From: Bacteriovoracaceae bacterium | GTDB lineage: Bacteria > Bdellovibrionota > Bacteriovoracia > Bacteriovoracales > Bacteriovoracaceae | DNA: 24,513 nucleotides | Reading direction: 5' to 3' | NCBI GenBank assembly: GCA_947448095.1 | Contig: CANFNN010000006.1 | Span: 1-24,513, forward strand | Shown: positions 1 through 8,469 of the stretch, piece by piece | How the letters are laid out: the number at the start of each line of letters is the position of its first letter | How positions within the stretch are numbered: the stretch's first letter is position 1 | Program-made: the position numbers and the translations under genes | The notes under the pieces: generated by a model | Database searches by the model: none | What the model saw: the letters and a program-made list of their open reading frames with translations, nothing else | Told to the model about the DNA's origin: nothing

Positions 1-296
1 CGACTCAGCGTCAGTTGAACCGTGGTGCTCGTTTAGTTGAACTTCTTAAGCAAGCTCAGTACTCGCCAATGGATGTAATTGATCAATCAGTTAGTATCTT
101 TGCAGCGACTAAAGGTTATTTCGATTCAATCCCAGTTAGTAAAATCCGCAATATTGAAGCTGATCTATTAGCATCATTGCACTCAAGAAATGCTGATCTT
201 ATGAAGACGATGAAAGCTGAGAATCAAATCTCTGCGGAAAGTGAGTCTAAACTGGTTGAAGCGATCAAAGCTTTTGTTGGCAGCTATAAGGTTTAA
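1..296 (+). CDS. atpA: ATP synthase F1 subunit alpha, C-terminal end (5' truncated by window)
   Basis: Only the last 97 codons are present, read in frame from base 3 to the TAA at 294-296. The first residues read TQRQLNRGARLVELLKQ, which matches the conserved C-terminal domain of the alpha subunit, where a TQRQL-x-RG-x-RL-x-ELLKQ stretch is typical. The nucleotide-binding part lies outside the window. Alpha forms the alternating alpha3beta3 hexamer of F1 with the beta subunit encoded at 1198-2613. The gamma gene follows after 20 bases on the same strand, as in standard atp operons. The TTG at 15 is an internal codon, not a start. Identification is firm because of both the motif and the gene order. 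Confidence 0.95.
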   Translation, partial: TQRQLNRGARLVELLKQAQYSPMDVIDQSVSIFAATKGYFDSIPVSKIRNIEADLLASLHSRNADLMKTMKAENQISAESESKLVEAIKAFVGSYKV

Positions 297-316
297 TTTT
301 TAAAGGTTAAAAAACT

Positions 317-1186
317 ATGGCAAATATTAAAGACCTCAAGAAAAAGATTAAAAGTACTAAAGGTACTTTTAAGATAACGAGAGCGATGAAACTTGTTTCA
401 GCTGCAAAGCTGAACAAGGCTCAGATGCGAATCTTGGGTCTTCGTCCATATTCAACTGAGCTTGAAGGAACTGTGAGAACAGTTTCTGCTCTGGCCCAGG
501 ACTACACGAATGAATATTTCTTACCCAAGAATAATAAGCAGTCTGTAGTGTTGGTGATTTCTTCTGATAAAGGTCTTTGTGGGGGATATAACTCTACACT
601 TGCAAAAACCATCAGAAAATTCTCTAACGAACATGAAGATGAAGATCTTAAGTTCTTATGGATCGGGAAAAAAGTAAGAGATCTAATTTCTAAGGAAGTT
701 AACTCTGGGAAAACTTTTACCTTCGCAAAAGTGGATCCAACTTATGAAGAAGTAAGAAAGCTTGCAGAAGAAGTTGGAAGTATGTTCATGAATGGCGAAG
801 TGGGGAAAGTGTACGTTGCGTACAATTCATTCATTTCGGCGATTGCATTTGAATCTACGATGAGACAGCTTCTTCCGATGCAGGTTTCTGAAAAGATGAA
901 GGAAGAAATCAAAGTCAGTTATCCGTATGACTTTAAGTATGACCCAAGTGCAAAAGAAATTCTGGATACTTTGGTGCCAGAAGTTTATCTCACGACGGTT
1001 TATACCTGTATTCTTGATGCAATTGCAGCAGAACACGGTAGTCGTATGAATGCGATGGAAAATGCTTCCAAAAACAGTAAAGAAGTTATTAAAAAATTAT
1101 CGCTTAAAATGAATAAATTGAGACAGGCAAGAATTACAACTGAATTAATTGAAGTTGTATCTGGTGCTGAGTCTCTGAACGGTTAA
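317..1186 (+). CDS. atpG: ATP synthase F1 subunit gamma
   Basis: The 289-residue product has the usual length for the gamma subunit, the central rotor shaft that couples proton flow through Fo to conformational change in alpha3beta3. The N-terminus (MANIKDLKKKIKSTKGTFKI) and the following TRAMKLVSAAK stretch are the canonical N-terminal helix. The middle contains the conserved SSDKGLCGGYN segment near residues 83-93. The C-terminal helix ends with RQARITTELIEVVSGAESL, which is also canonical. The ATG at 317 is preceded by an A/G-rich AAAGG at 302-306, a modest ribosome binding site. It lies between atpA and atpD in the conserved order; atpD starts 11 bases after its stop. Confidence 0.97.
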   Translation: MANIKDLKKKIKSTKGTFKITRAMKLVSAAKLNKAQMRILGLRPYSTELEGTVRTVSALAQDYTNEYFLPKNNKQSVVLVISSDKGLCGGYNSTLAKTIRKFSNEHEDEDLKFLWIGKKVRDLISKEVNSGKTFTFAKVDPTYEEVRKLAEEVGSMFMNGEVGKVYVAYNSFISAIAFESTMRQLLPMQVSEKMKEEIKVSYPYDFKYDPSAKEILDTLVPEVYLTTVYTCILDAIAAEHGSRMNAMENASKNSKEVIKKLSLKMNKLRQARITTELIEVVSGAESLNG

Positions 1187-1197
1187 GGAGCCTTTAA

Positions 1198-2613
1198 ATG
1201 GAAAACACAGGTGTTATTCGTCAAGTGTTGGGTCCTGTAATTGATGTCGAGTTTGCCCACGGTAAACTTCCGGCGCTTTACAATGCACTCAAAATTACGA
1301 ACAAAACGTTATCTGGCGGAGAAGGAAACCTCACAGTTGAAGTAGCATCACACCTTGGTAACAACATGGTTAGATGTATTGCTATGGATGCGACTGAAGG
1401 TCTAGCTCGTGGACAAGTCGTGACGGATACTGGAGCGCAAATTCAAGCACCAGTTGGTCGTGAATGTCTTGGCCGAATTATTAACGTAATTGGTGAGCCA
1501 GTTGATGAATGTGGTCCTCTTGGAAACAAAAAGAGCTACAACATTCACAGAGCTGCTCCTAAGTTCGCTGATCAATCAACTAAGAAAGAACCATTCTTTA
1601 CTGGTATTAAAGTAATCGATCTTCTTGCTCCTTATCTTAAGGGTGGGAAAATTGGTCTCTTCGGTGGAGCTGGAGTTGGTAAGACAGTTCTTATTATGGA
1701 ACTTATTAACAACATCGCTACTCAGCACGGTGGTTTCTCAGTTTTCGCTGGTGTGGGAGAGCGTACTCGTGAGGGTAACGATCTTTGGCATGAGATGAAA
1801 GATTCTGGCGTTCTTGAAAAAACAGCTCTGTGCTACGGCCAAATGAATGAGCCACCTGGTGCTCGTGCACGTGTGGCTTTAACTGCACTTTCACTTGCGG
1901 AATATTTCCGTGATGAAGAAAAACAAGACGTTCTTTTCTTCGTAGATAACATTTTCCGTTTTACACAAGCGGGATCTGAGGTTTCTGCACTTCTTGGACG
2001 TATTCCATCGGCCGTGGGTTACCAGCCTACATTAACGACTGAAATGGGTGCGATGCAAGAGCGTATTACTTCTACGAAAGATGGATCAATTACATCTATT
2101 CAAGCGGTTTATGTTCCTGCAGATGATTACACCGATCCAGCTCCTGCAACAACATTTGCCCACTTGGATGCAACAACAGAATTATCACGTCAGATTGCTG
2201 AGCTTGGAATTTATCCAGCGGTTGATCCACTTACTTCATCTTCGACTATTCTTAGTCCAGACGTTGTTGGTGATGATCACTACGCAACTGCACGTCAGGT
2301 TCAATCTGTTCTTCAAAAGTATAAAGAGCTTCAAGATATCATCGCCATTCTTGGTATGGATGAATTATCAGAAGACGATAAGAAACTCGTTGGTCGCGCT
2401 CGTAAAATCCAAAAATTCTTGTCTCAGCCGTTTTTCGTTGCTGAGCAGTTTACAGGTATTCCAGGGCAATTCGTGAAAATCGAAGACACCATTAAAGGTT
2501 TCAAAGCTGTTCTTGCTGGTGAAGTAGATCACTTGCCTGAGCAAGCTTTCTACCTTGTTGGTGGATTAGAAATGGTTTTCGAAAAAGCCAAAAAGTTATC
2601 TGAAGGGAAGTAA
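1198..2613 (+). CDS. atpD: ATP synthase F1 subunit beta (catalytic)
   Basis: This is the catalytic nucleotide-binding subunit of F1, 471 residues, the standard length. The Walker A loop GGAGVGKT is at residues 156-163. GERTREGNDL, the ALTALSLAEYFRDE region and the Walker B strand DVLFFVDNIFRF follow in the expected order. The DELSEED lever motif appears at about residues 388-394 as DELSEDD, a conservative variant. The start is supported by a strong Shine-Dalgarno AAGGAG at 1185-1190, seven bases before the ATG and overlapping the atpG stop codon, so translation is probably coupled. atpC begins two bases after its stop. Confidence 0.98.
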   Translation: MENTGVIRQVLGPVIDVEFAHGKLPALYNALKITNKTLSGGEGNLTVEVASHLGNNMVRCIAMDATEGLARGQVVTDTGAQIQAPVGRECLGRIINVIGEPVDECGPLGNKKSYNIHRAAPKFADQSTKKEPFFTGIKVIDLLAPYLKGGKIGLFGGAGVGKTVLIMELINNIATQHGGFSVFAGVGERTREGNDLWHEMKDSGVLEKTALCYGQMNEPPGARARVALTALSLAEYFRDEEKQDVLFFVDNIFRFTQAGSEVSALLGRIPSAVGYQPTLTTEMGAMQERITSTKDGSITSIQAVYVPADDYTDPAPATTFAHLDATTELSRQIAELGIYPAVDPLTSSSTILSPDVVGDDHYATARQVQSVLQKYKELQDIIAILGMDELSEDDKKLVGRARKIQKFLSQPFFVAEQFTGIPGQFVKIEDTIKGFKAVLAGEVDHLPEQAFYLVGGLEMVFEKAKKLSEGK

Positions 2614-2615
2614 TT

Positions 2616-3029
2616 ATGGCATCAGCCTTTAAACTCAATTTGTTCACGCCTAAAGGTGTGGTCATTAAAGATCTTGAGTGTAACGACATTGTTATTCCTA
2701 CAGTCAGAGGGGAGATTAATATTCTCCCTGACCATACTCACATCTTAACAGAGTTGAGCACTGGTTTAATGACGGTTAAAACTCCTATGGGTATACGTCA
2801 CTTTTCAGTGACTGCAGGTCTATGCCGAGTTTTAAAAGACACTGTAACTATCCTTTCATTCACTTCTGAGAAAGCGGAAGATATTGATATGGAAAGAGCT
2901 AAAGCTGCTAAGGCAAAAGCAACAGATCGTCTCTCAGGTAAAGAGTCTTTGAGTGATGTAGACATCATTAAGTTTCGTCGCAAGCTTGAAAGAGCTGAAA
3001 TGCGGCTAAGACTCGCTAATTTGAAGTAA
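2616..3029 (+). CDS. atpC: ATP synthase F1 subunit epsilon
   Basis: The 137-residue product matches the epsilon subunit, which caps the gamma shaft, contacts the c-ring and regulates ATP hydrolysis. The N-terminal beta-sandwich runs to about residue 85 and includes FTPKGVVIKDLECNDIVIPT and the conserved GEINILPDHTHILTELSTG segment. A C-terminal pair of helices rich in A, K, R and E follows (about 88-137), ending in RAEMRLRLANL. Only two bases separate it from atpD, and the GAAGGGA at the end of atpD serves as ribosome binding site. It is the last gene of the operon and is followed at once by a hairpin terminator. Confidence 0.96.
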   Translation: MASAFKLNLFTPKGVVIKDLECNDIVIPTVRGEINILPDHTHILTELSTGLMTVKTPMGIRHFSVTAGLCRVLKDTVTILSFTSEKAEDIDMERAKAAKAKATDRLSGKESLSDVDIIKFRRKLERAEMRLRLANLK

Positions 3030-3032
3030 TTG

Positions 3033-3063
3033 AAAGGCCCGCTGAAAAGCGGGCCTTTTTTTT
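3033..3063 (+). terminator. Intrinsic terminator of the atp operon
   Basis: An 11-base-pair perfect stem (3033-3043 with 3048-3058) encloses a GAAA tetraloop and is followed by a run of eight T from 3056 to 3063. It starts four bases after the atpC stop. The stop codon of the convergent acyl-CoA dehydrogenase gene (3064-3062) lies in the same T run, so the hairpin also forms immediately downstream of that gene on the minus strand. There the tail after the stem is only TTT followed by CAATTA, so termination in that direction should be weaker. Confidence 0.93.
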
Positions 3064-4855
3064 ATTTAAAAATCTTCCAGTCAGTATAAATCCCAGTAAG
3101 CCTAGGAGTAACGAGGCGCTGGTAGCGCTCAAAAAGGTCTCCACGGCTTTCATCTTTACTTGCATGCTTACTTAATACAGACAAAGTTTCAATGTAGGAG
3201 AGCGCTTGATGAAGTGTTTCTGCATGTTGCATCAGTGTTTCAATACCTTTTTGATCTTGCCATGATTCCATATCAAAAAGTTTTTCAAAGCTAGAAAATT
3301 TATGCTCTTTATCCACTTGAGGCTTAAGGCATTTAACTAAAAGTTTTGCTAAGTTCTTTTTAAATTGAAACTTTATTTCAAATAAACTTTTCTCATAAGA
3401 ATTGTGTGTACTAAAAAGACTGCCAAGAGTTTGGGTGTACAGTAGGCCCCCGAAGTAGCGCTGGGGATTTTTCATGATGGTTTTAATGAGATCTTTCATC
3501 GCCATGAGAGCTTGAATCTGAGTAGTGCCTTCGTAAAGAAGAGGTGCAAAGCTGTCACGGTGGTAGCGTTCAGCTTCGTATTCCTTCATAAAGCCGTATC
3601 CACCAAGTCCTTGTATCGCTCGTTGAGATAAAAGTGTGAAAAGTTCGGCTCCGTAAGCCTTCACAATGGGAGTTCTTCTGCGCATAGATTTTTTAGCGCG
3701 TTTAAAAATCTTTTGCTCATCTTCAGTCAGATCATTGGTATGTCTTTCTTTCATATCTAGGCGCTGATAGATCTCATAATAAGACATCGAGTCCACAATG
3801 AGTGCCCGAAAGGCATCTCGCTCAGTTTCATAATCCCTGAGGTTGCGCTTATATAAAGGAAGCTCGGTTAGAGGGCGCCCAAACTGAGTTCTAGTTTCAG
3901 CGTATTGGCGCATATAATGCAAACAGGCTTCGATACCACCAATAGTTTGAATGCCTACTCCAAGTCTTGCTTCGTTCATTAAATGCAGCATAAGTTTAAA
4001 GCCCTCATGTTCTTTACCAATGAGTTTGGCCTTAGTGTTTTCGTAAACCACTTCACAGGTCATAGAACCATGGAGTCCGAGTTTTTCTTCAATTTTAGCA
4101 ATCTTGTAATTGGATTTTTTAACACCATTTTCTTCAGTGTATTCTTCGGCCAAAAACAGAGATATTCCACTTAGGCCTTCGGGAGCACCTTTGATTCTTG
4201 CTAAAACAAAGCCCATTCCTCCGCCAGCGTTGGTGATGAAAACTTTTGAGCCATTAAGTGCATAAGAGCCATCAGTTTGGAGTGTTGCTGAAGTTCGTAG
4301 TGATCCTACGTCAGAGCCGGCACCTGGTTCGGTTAAACACATGGAGCCACTAATGTTGCCTTTGAGAATTTCTGGAATATATTTCAGCCGATCTTCAGGT
4401 GTACAAAATCGCTCAACCATATCGGCGATGGAAGTATAAAAACTAATTTGCGTAGCCGAAGCCAGGCAAGCACGGCTCAACTGAGTAAAAGTCAGCATCG
4501 TCACCACCATCGGCACACCAAGACCGCCAAACTCTTTCGGAATAGAGATACCGATAAAATCTCGCTTTTTGGCTTCTTCATAGAATTCAACCAGCGCCTG
4601 GCCAATCACCACATGGCCATCAACCACTTTGCCTGACCCCTCGGCATCGAGTCTGGCAGCACGTGGGGCAACAGAATTAGCGGTCCAGTCACCAATGTTA
4701 GTGAGCAGTTCCTCGAAAAAAGAAATAAGCTCCTCTTGGTTATTGAAACCATCCTCAGTTGGAAACTCATTATAATAAAGAGGAAGGATAGTTTTCCAGT
4801 CGATGGCATTTTTGAAAAGGTAGGACCATTCAGAAGAGTCAGTGTAAAAATTCAT
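3062..4855 (-). CDS. Acyl-CoA dehydrogenase, long (~600 residue) type
   Basis: A flavoprotein that would catalyse alpha,beta-dehydrogenation of acyl-CoA thioesters in fatty acid oxidation. The order of features is that of the acyl-CoA dehydrogenase fold: an N-terminal helical domain (to about 165), the FAD/substrate segment CLTEPGAGSDVG at residues 173-184, ITNAGGG in the beta domain, then the C-terminal helical domain with RTQFGRPL. YEGTTQIQ contains Glu442 at the position of the usual catalytic base. Its 597 residues match the longer FadE/DmdC-like branch with an extra C-terminal helical extension. Substrate chain length cannot be told from sequence. A GAGGT ribosome binding site sits five bases before the ATG. 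No beta-oxidation partner gene is adjacent, so it appears to be transcribed alone. Confidence 0.9.
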   Translation of the reverse strand: MNFYTDSSEWSYLFKNAIDWKTILPLYYNEFPTEDGFNNQEELISFFEELLTNIGDWTANSVAPRAARLDAEGSGKVVDGHVVIGQALVEFYEEAKKRDFIGISIPKEFGGLGVPMVVTMLTFTQLSRACLASATQISFYTSIADMVERFCTPEDRLKYIPEILKGNISGSMCLTEPGAGSDVGSLRTSATLQTDGSYALNGSKVFITNAGGGMGFVLARIKGAPEGLSGISLFLAEEYTEENGVKKSNYKIAKIEEKLGLHGSMTCEVVYENTKAKLIGKEHEGFKLMLHLMNEARLGVGIQTIGGIEACLHYMRQYAETRTQFGRPLTELPLYKRNLRDYETERDAFRALIVDSMSYYEIYQRLDMKERHTNDLTEDEQKIFKRAKKSMRRRTPIVKAYGAELFTLLSQRAIQGLGGYGFMKEYEAERYHRDSFAPLLYEGTTQIQALMAMKDLIKTIMKNPQRYFGGLLYTQTLGSLFSTHNSYEKSLFEIKFQFKKNLAKLLVKCLKPQVDKEHKFSSFEKLFDMESWQDQKGIETLMQHAETLHQALSYIETLSVLSKHASKDESRGDLFERYQRLVTPRLTGIYTDWKIFK

Positions 4856-4881
4856 AAGACCTCAAATAAGAAAGAGAGCAT

Positions 4882-4910
4882 TTATACTAGATGAATCATT
4901 TGAGCCTTGC
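4882..4910 (-). promoter_or_regulatory. Candidate promoter of the acyl-CoA dehydrogenase gene
   Basis: Read on the minus strand, TTGCAA (4910-4905) is followed after 17 bases by TAGTAT (4887-4882), with an overlapping TATAAA at 4884-4879. Each hexamer matches the sigma70 consensus at about four of six positions. A transcript starting near 4875 would have a leader of about 20 bases carrying the GAGGT ribosome binding site. The intergenic region is otherwise plain AT-rich DNA. This is pattern matching only. Confidence 0.35.
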
Positions 4911-5022
4911 AAATTGCCCCTATAGGTCCACTTAAGATTAAAAAAGGTAGTGAATACTCAAGCGATAAAAATCAAATTAGAGTGGTGAATAAGCAGAAAA
5001 TGAGGCCCGCACGCATTGCTAA

Positions 5023-5051
5023 CTGCAGAAATTTCATCTGTGCAGTACAAT
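5023..5051 (+). promoter_or_regulatory. Candidate -10 element and inverted repeat before the 5060 gene
   Basis: TACAAT at 5046-5051 matches the -10 consensus at five of six positions and ends eight bases before the ATG at 5060. A start about seven bases downstream would fall within two bases of the ATG, giving an essentially leaderless message. No Shine-Dalgarno is visible. An imperfectly filled inverted repeat lies just upstream: CTGCA at 5023-5027 and TGCAG at 5040-5044, with the small palindrome GAAATTTC between them. It covers the -35/spacer area and could be an operator. No convincing -35 hexamer is seen. Confidence 0.35.
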
Positions 5052-5059
5052 AACAGTAT

Positions 5060-7114
5060 ATGTCTCTCATGCTTAAACGGATTTTTGCTTGTTTTACTAT
5101 CCTTAGTTACCTAGTTGTAGGAACGATGGTCGTCCGTTTTGCAATGCCGGAATACACTCAGGTTAGCTTTACCTCGTCTTACTTGAATCTTTTGAAAGAT
5201 GCCCCAATCAAAACATTGGCCTCAGTTGAGTTAGTAGCGCCTGAATTAGTCTTCAGTAAAATCGAAATTCCTGTGCAAAAAGTCATGGCAAAACCGGCCC
5301 CGAAAATGGCTTTAAAGCCAATTCCTAAAAATCAAATAAAAATCGCCAATAATGAACTTCCGTTTCATGAGCCAGTGGTTTTAATGAAAGTTGAGATGGC
5401 ACAAGATTTACCAGTTACACTTTTAGCATCATATAAAGAGTTCACGTTTGAAGAAAAAATCGTTGCTCAAGCTGAAGTACTGGCCGATGAAGTGACTACT
5501 TCCATGGCAGCGACTGAAGTCAATAAAGAGTCTGAGTTTTTCGACTATGCAGTTCAGGCCAAAAATAATGAGAAAAAAGAAGAAGCCAATGTAGAGAATG
5601 CATCAGCAATTGAAGAAACTGAAAATATTGCTGACCTTTTAGATACTAAAACAAATGATGTAGCAGATGTGGAAGTCAATGAACCAGAGTTTTTTGACTA
5701 TCCAGAAACGAAGACTTCTAAACCAAGCTCTAAAGCAATCACTCTGGCCCCGGTCGTCGCCTCACCAAAAGCGTTAGCCTTGGCTTTTGACTACTCTCAA
5801 GCGCAAATCTATATTTCTCAGAAATTTGTTCCAGAGGTAGTTCAGGTGACTAGTCACAAAGCAAATCATCCGATCACAAATAGTCCAAAGAATACGCTTC
5901 CATTGAATGAAGAAGATACAGGCCAATCAACAAAAAATGCTTTCACTGCACCAAGTGCTTACCCAGTCAGTTTGTCGATCAGGGCCCTTGGAAGTAATCT
6001 TTCTAAAATGGAAGAAGTGCAAGGCTTTGAAGTTCGCTTCCAGGATGATCTTTCAGAAATGATGGAAGATTATGGGTCTGGCGAAGTGAGATTTGAAACG
6101 AAAATGAATCAACCTAAAATGACTCGAGCTGTGACTCTACTGAAAAGAGGATACGTTCCTACTTCTACAGAAATAATCCTAGAAGAAGGAAATGGAAGCG
6201 TATCTATTCCATTAATTGAAGAAGAAACACTTAATGATTTGATCCTCCCATATGAGAGAAAAGGTGCTGTTGGTGCCCTTTTGGTAGAGTTAGATGATGA
6301 AACTGATATTGCTAAATTAGATGTTCCTTTTGGGGACGTGGTGAAATTAAACGGTGATTTCAAAAAAACTGAAAATGAAGACTTTCGCTATCAATTATTT
6401 GTTGGTGTCCAGGCCGGAAATGCGATGGTTTCTTATCATCGTGGTAACGGTGAAGTAGTCTCAAAAATTCTTCATATTCATGAAAATGAATTAACTTATG
6501 ATGCCAATTTTTACGAAGACGTTATTAATGAAAAAATTCGTCTTTACGAAGAAGACTTACTTGCTAAAGAAAATTCACCGTTAATTATTTCCGGTGACCA
6601 GGTAAAAATCTTTGCTACGAATTCAAAAGCTAAAAAAATAAATAACCATACGTATAAAATGAATTTTGGTTCATCGCATCTTGGTGGGCGCCGCTATCTT
6701 GAATTAAACCACCAATCTGAGCCGGTTTTTGTAGGATTAAGAGACAATCGTAATGTGACTGTTCCTTCTGAAAATTTCATGCGCTTTATACTCTCTAACG
6801 TTGAAGGATCAAAACTTGGAAACCGTTGTTTAGTTCAAATTAACCTGACTAAAAAAGCTGAAAAAATTGATGTTGCCTCAGAATCTGTTGGACAGTCCTT
6901 AATGACATCAACACAGATGCTGGACAGTGATGGGAAGTTCTATGATTCGTTAAGTAACAAAACGAGAAAAGTGATTGTTATTGGAGAAGGTCAGGGCGGT
7001 TCTGAAGTATCACCAGATGCCAAAGTTAACATAAAAATTCAGTATCAAGACGGTTCTGTTCAATTCTTAAATTCTTACTGCTCGCCAAATACTTATTTGG
7101 TTGAACAACTCTGA
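5060..7114 (+). CDS. Membrane-anchored envelope protein of unknown function
   Basis: I do not recognise the family. The 684 residues begin with a basic tip (LKR at 5-7) and one hydrophobic segment at about 8-29, an uncleaved anchor or signal peptide, so the rest should be periplasmic or exported. Residues about 60-270 are low complexity, rich in A, E, K, P and V, and contain the pentapeptide EFFDY twice, at 159-163 and 210-214. From about 300 to 684 the protein is beta-rich and looks folded; the stretch around residues 355-400 resembles a small beta-sandwich. Outside the membrane segment the only cysteines are C590 and C674, which could form a disulfide. The ATG at 5060 lacks a Shine-Dalgarno; ATG at 5069 is an alternative start. 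The last 22 bases overlap the convergent transglycosylase gene. Confidence 0.8.
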   Translation: MSLMLKRIFACFTILSYLVVGTMVVRFAMPEYTQVSFTSSYLNLLKDAPIKTLASVELVAPELVFSKIEIPVQKVMAKPAPKMALKPIPKNQIKIANNELPFHEPVVLMKVEMAQDLPVTLLASYKEFTFEEKIVAQAEVLADEVTTSMAATEVNKESEFFDYAVQAKNNEKKEEANVENASAIEETENIADLLDTKTNDVADVEVNEPEFFDYPETKTSKPSSKAITLAPVVASPKALALAFDYSQAQIYISQKFVPEVVQVTSHKANHPITNSPKNTLPLNEEDTGQSTKNAFTAPSAYPVSLSIRALGSNLSKMEEVQGFEVRFQDDLSEMMEDYGSGEVRFETKMNQPKMTRAVTLLKRGYVPTSTEIILEEGNGSVSIPLIEEETLNDLILPYERKGAVGALLVELDDETDIAKLDVPFGDVVKLNGDFKKTENEDFRYQLFVGVQAGNAMVSYHRGNGEVVSKILHIHENELTYDANFYEDVINEKIRLYEEDLLAKENSPLIISGDQVKIFATNSKAKKINNHTYKMNFGSSHLGGRRYLELNHQSEPVFVGLRDNRNVTVPSENFMRFILSNVEGSKLGNRCLVQINLTKKAEKIDVASESVGQSLMTSTQMLDSDGKFYDSLSNKTRKVIVIGEGQGGSEVSPDAKVNIKIQYQDGSVQFLNSYCSPNTYLVEQL

Positions 7115-8469
7115 TTTGCCAAAAATCTAGACCATTCCTTGGGCTTCGCCTCAATTAATTGCTTGAGTGAAAGCTTATAAAACTTATTTTTAGGCAGAGC
7201 TTCCTTACTCGTAACGATCGTTCCTCGCGGATAAGCAGAATCAGGCTGAGTGATGTGGTGGTTATGAAACAAGATATCATCCAGCAAATTTTTTTCTATT
7301 TTATTATCAAATTTCAGCGAACATTTTAAAAGATAGAAATCTAAATCGTCTTCCGTATTGTAGCGATCATCCCGATGAATATCTGAAAAGAGCTCTTCTT
7401 CATAGGCCAAGGCATGAACAAGAGCAAGAAATTCACTGTAGAAATTCTTTGAAGCAAAACCAAAGTGTAAAGAATCACTGTGTTTAATGACTGCTTCAAG
7501 ATTCACGGAAACCTTGGTAGATGCCAGTTCACGCCGAGTTTTGAGCAGGTGTTTCGTTCCAGAATTATACGCCGTAACCGCCATGTCCCAAGATTTCATA
7601 AGCTTGAAATTTTCTTTCATCAAAATGGCAGCTGCTACCGAAATCACACCCACGTTTGAGCGGTAATCAAATTGAGGACGTAGAGATTTTTTAGGAACGT
7701 AGTAACTAGCGATTAAGGGCATGAATTGCCATGGCCCAAGGGCTCCCACCTTCGATTCGGCTTTCGGATTAAAGCTAGATTCTAAAAAAGGAATAGCTAA
7801 AAGTTCTGGTGGAAGGTCATATTCAGAAAAGTATTTATTTAAAAATTTCTTATAGGGCAATGAGCGGACAATACCGTCTTTAATAAAATTTCTTTGACCG
7901 GTTTGTGTTCGAATATTCTGGCTTAATTTTGTAAAAAACTGCTGACGGAGAATCTTGCGGACCGGAACACTGATTCCCGCATCCTTTAAAGTTCTGAAGA
8001 TGCTTTTAGATTCTTCATCAAGTCTGAAAGGGTTTTTGGCGAGTTCATTAAGCTCATTTTTTATTTTGTGAATTCTTTCTTCAGAAATTTTTTGTTGGAG
8101 GACATAAAGAATATTCTTTGAAACACCTTTTTTGTGCAACGAAGAAAAATCAAGAACTTTATAAATGAGACCCAGATTATTTTTATCATGAATGACAACA
8201 TGGCTCGATTCAAACTGGGTATAGATCAAAAACCAAAAATTTACCGTTGGGTAATAGTATTTACTCACGATGAATTTATTAGAAACTCTTTCGTCTTGGT
8301 CTTCCAGGTAGTGCTTAAAAGAATCAGTCGACATCCACGCCAGTTCCCTCACGTCGTCTTTGTTTTCTTTCGGGATCTTGTTCCATGATAAATCGTTACC
8401 GAAATTTGGGTCGGAAGCAGTAATAAATAAAAGGATGAAGGTTGAAAATAACAGATACTTCAAAATCAT
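7093..8469 (-). CDS. Lytic murein transglycosylase, SLT family (MltD-like)
   Basis: The product (458 residues) would cleave peptidoglycan between MurNAc and GlcNAc with formation of anhydroMurNAc, in the periplasm. Residues 1-18 form a signal peptide. The SLT domain (about 215-330) carries the classic landmarks: IPFLESSFNP with catalytic Glu230, then GALGPWQFMP, then AVTAYNSGTKHL in place of the usual AYNAG. This arrangement resembles the MltD group, but no LysM repeats are visible. The region from 20 to 210 is unfamiliar and charged. Translation is coupled to the upstream patatin gene by an ATGA overlap (8469-8466). Its 3' end overlaps the unrelated gene at 5060-7114 tail to tail by 22 bases. 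The enzyme class is secure; the biological role is not. Confidence 0.87.
   Translation of the reverse strand: MILKYLLFSTFILLFITASDPNFGNDLSWNKIPKENKDDVRELAWMSTDSFKHYLEDQDERVSNKFIVSKYYYPTVNFWFLIYTQFESSHVVIHDKNNLGLIYKVLDFSSLHKKGVSKNILYVLQQKISEERIHKIKNELNELAKNPFRLDEESKSIFRTLKDAGISVPVRKILRQQFFTKLSQNIRTQTGQRNFIKDGIVRSLPYKKFLNKYFSEYDLPPELLAIPFLESSFNPKAESKVGALGPWQFMPLIASYYVPKKSLRPQFDYRSNVGVISVAAAILMKENFKLMKSWDMAVTAYNSGTKHLLKTRRELASTKVSVNLEAVIKHSDSLHFGFASKNFYSEFLALVHALAYEEELFSDIHRDDRYNTEDDLDFYLLKCSLKFDNKIEKNLLDDILFHNHHITQPDSAYPRGTIVTSKEALPKNKFYKLSLKQLIEAKPKEWSRFLANQSCSTK

Noticed and set aside
2048..2476. 142-codon open frame inside atpD
   Set aside because: It lies wholly within the conserved beta subunit in another frame and has no ribosome binding site or recognisable domain.
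4448..4636. Plus-strand open frame opposite the acyl-CoA dehydrogenase
   Set aside because: It is antisense to a well-conserved gene, and its composition is that of a frame shadow.
4856..5059. Small RNA or riboswitch in the largest intergenic gap
   Set aside because: No extended stem-loop, terminator or known riboswitch core was seen; promoter-like hexamers and a small inverted repeat account for the visible structure.
7085..7100. Short hairpin CCAAAT-ACTT-ATTTGG near the stop of the 5060 gene, possible terminator
   Set aside because: Only six mostly A-T base pairs, it lies inside coding sequence of both overlapping genes and no T run follows on either strand.
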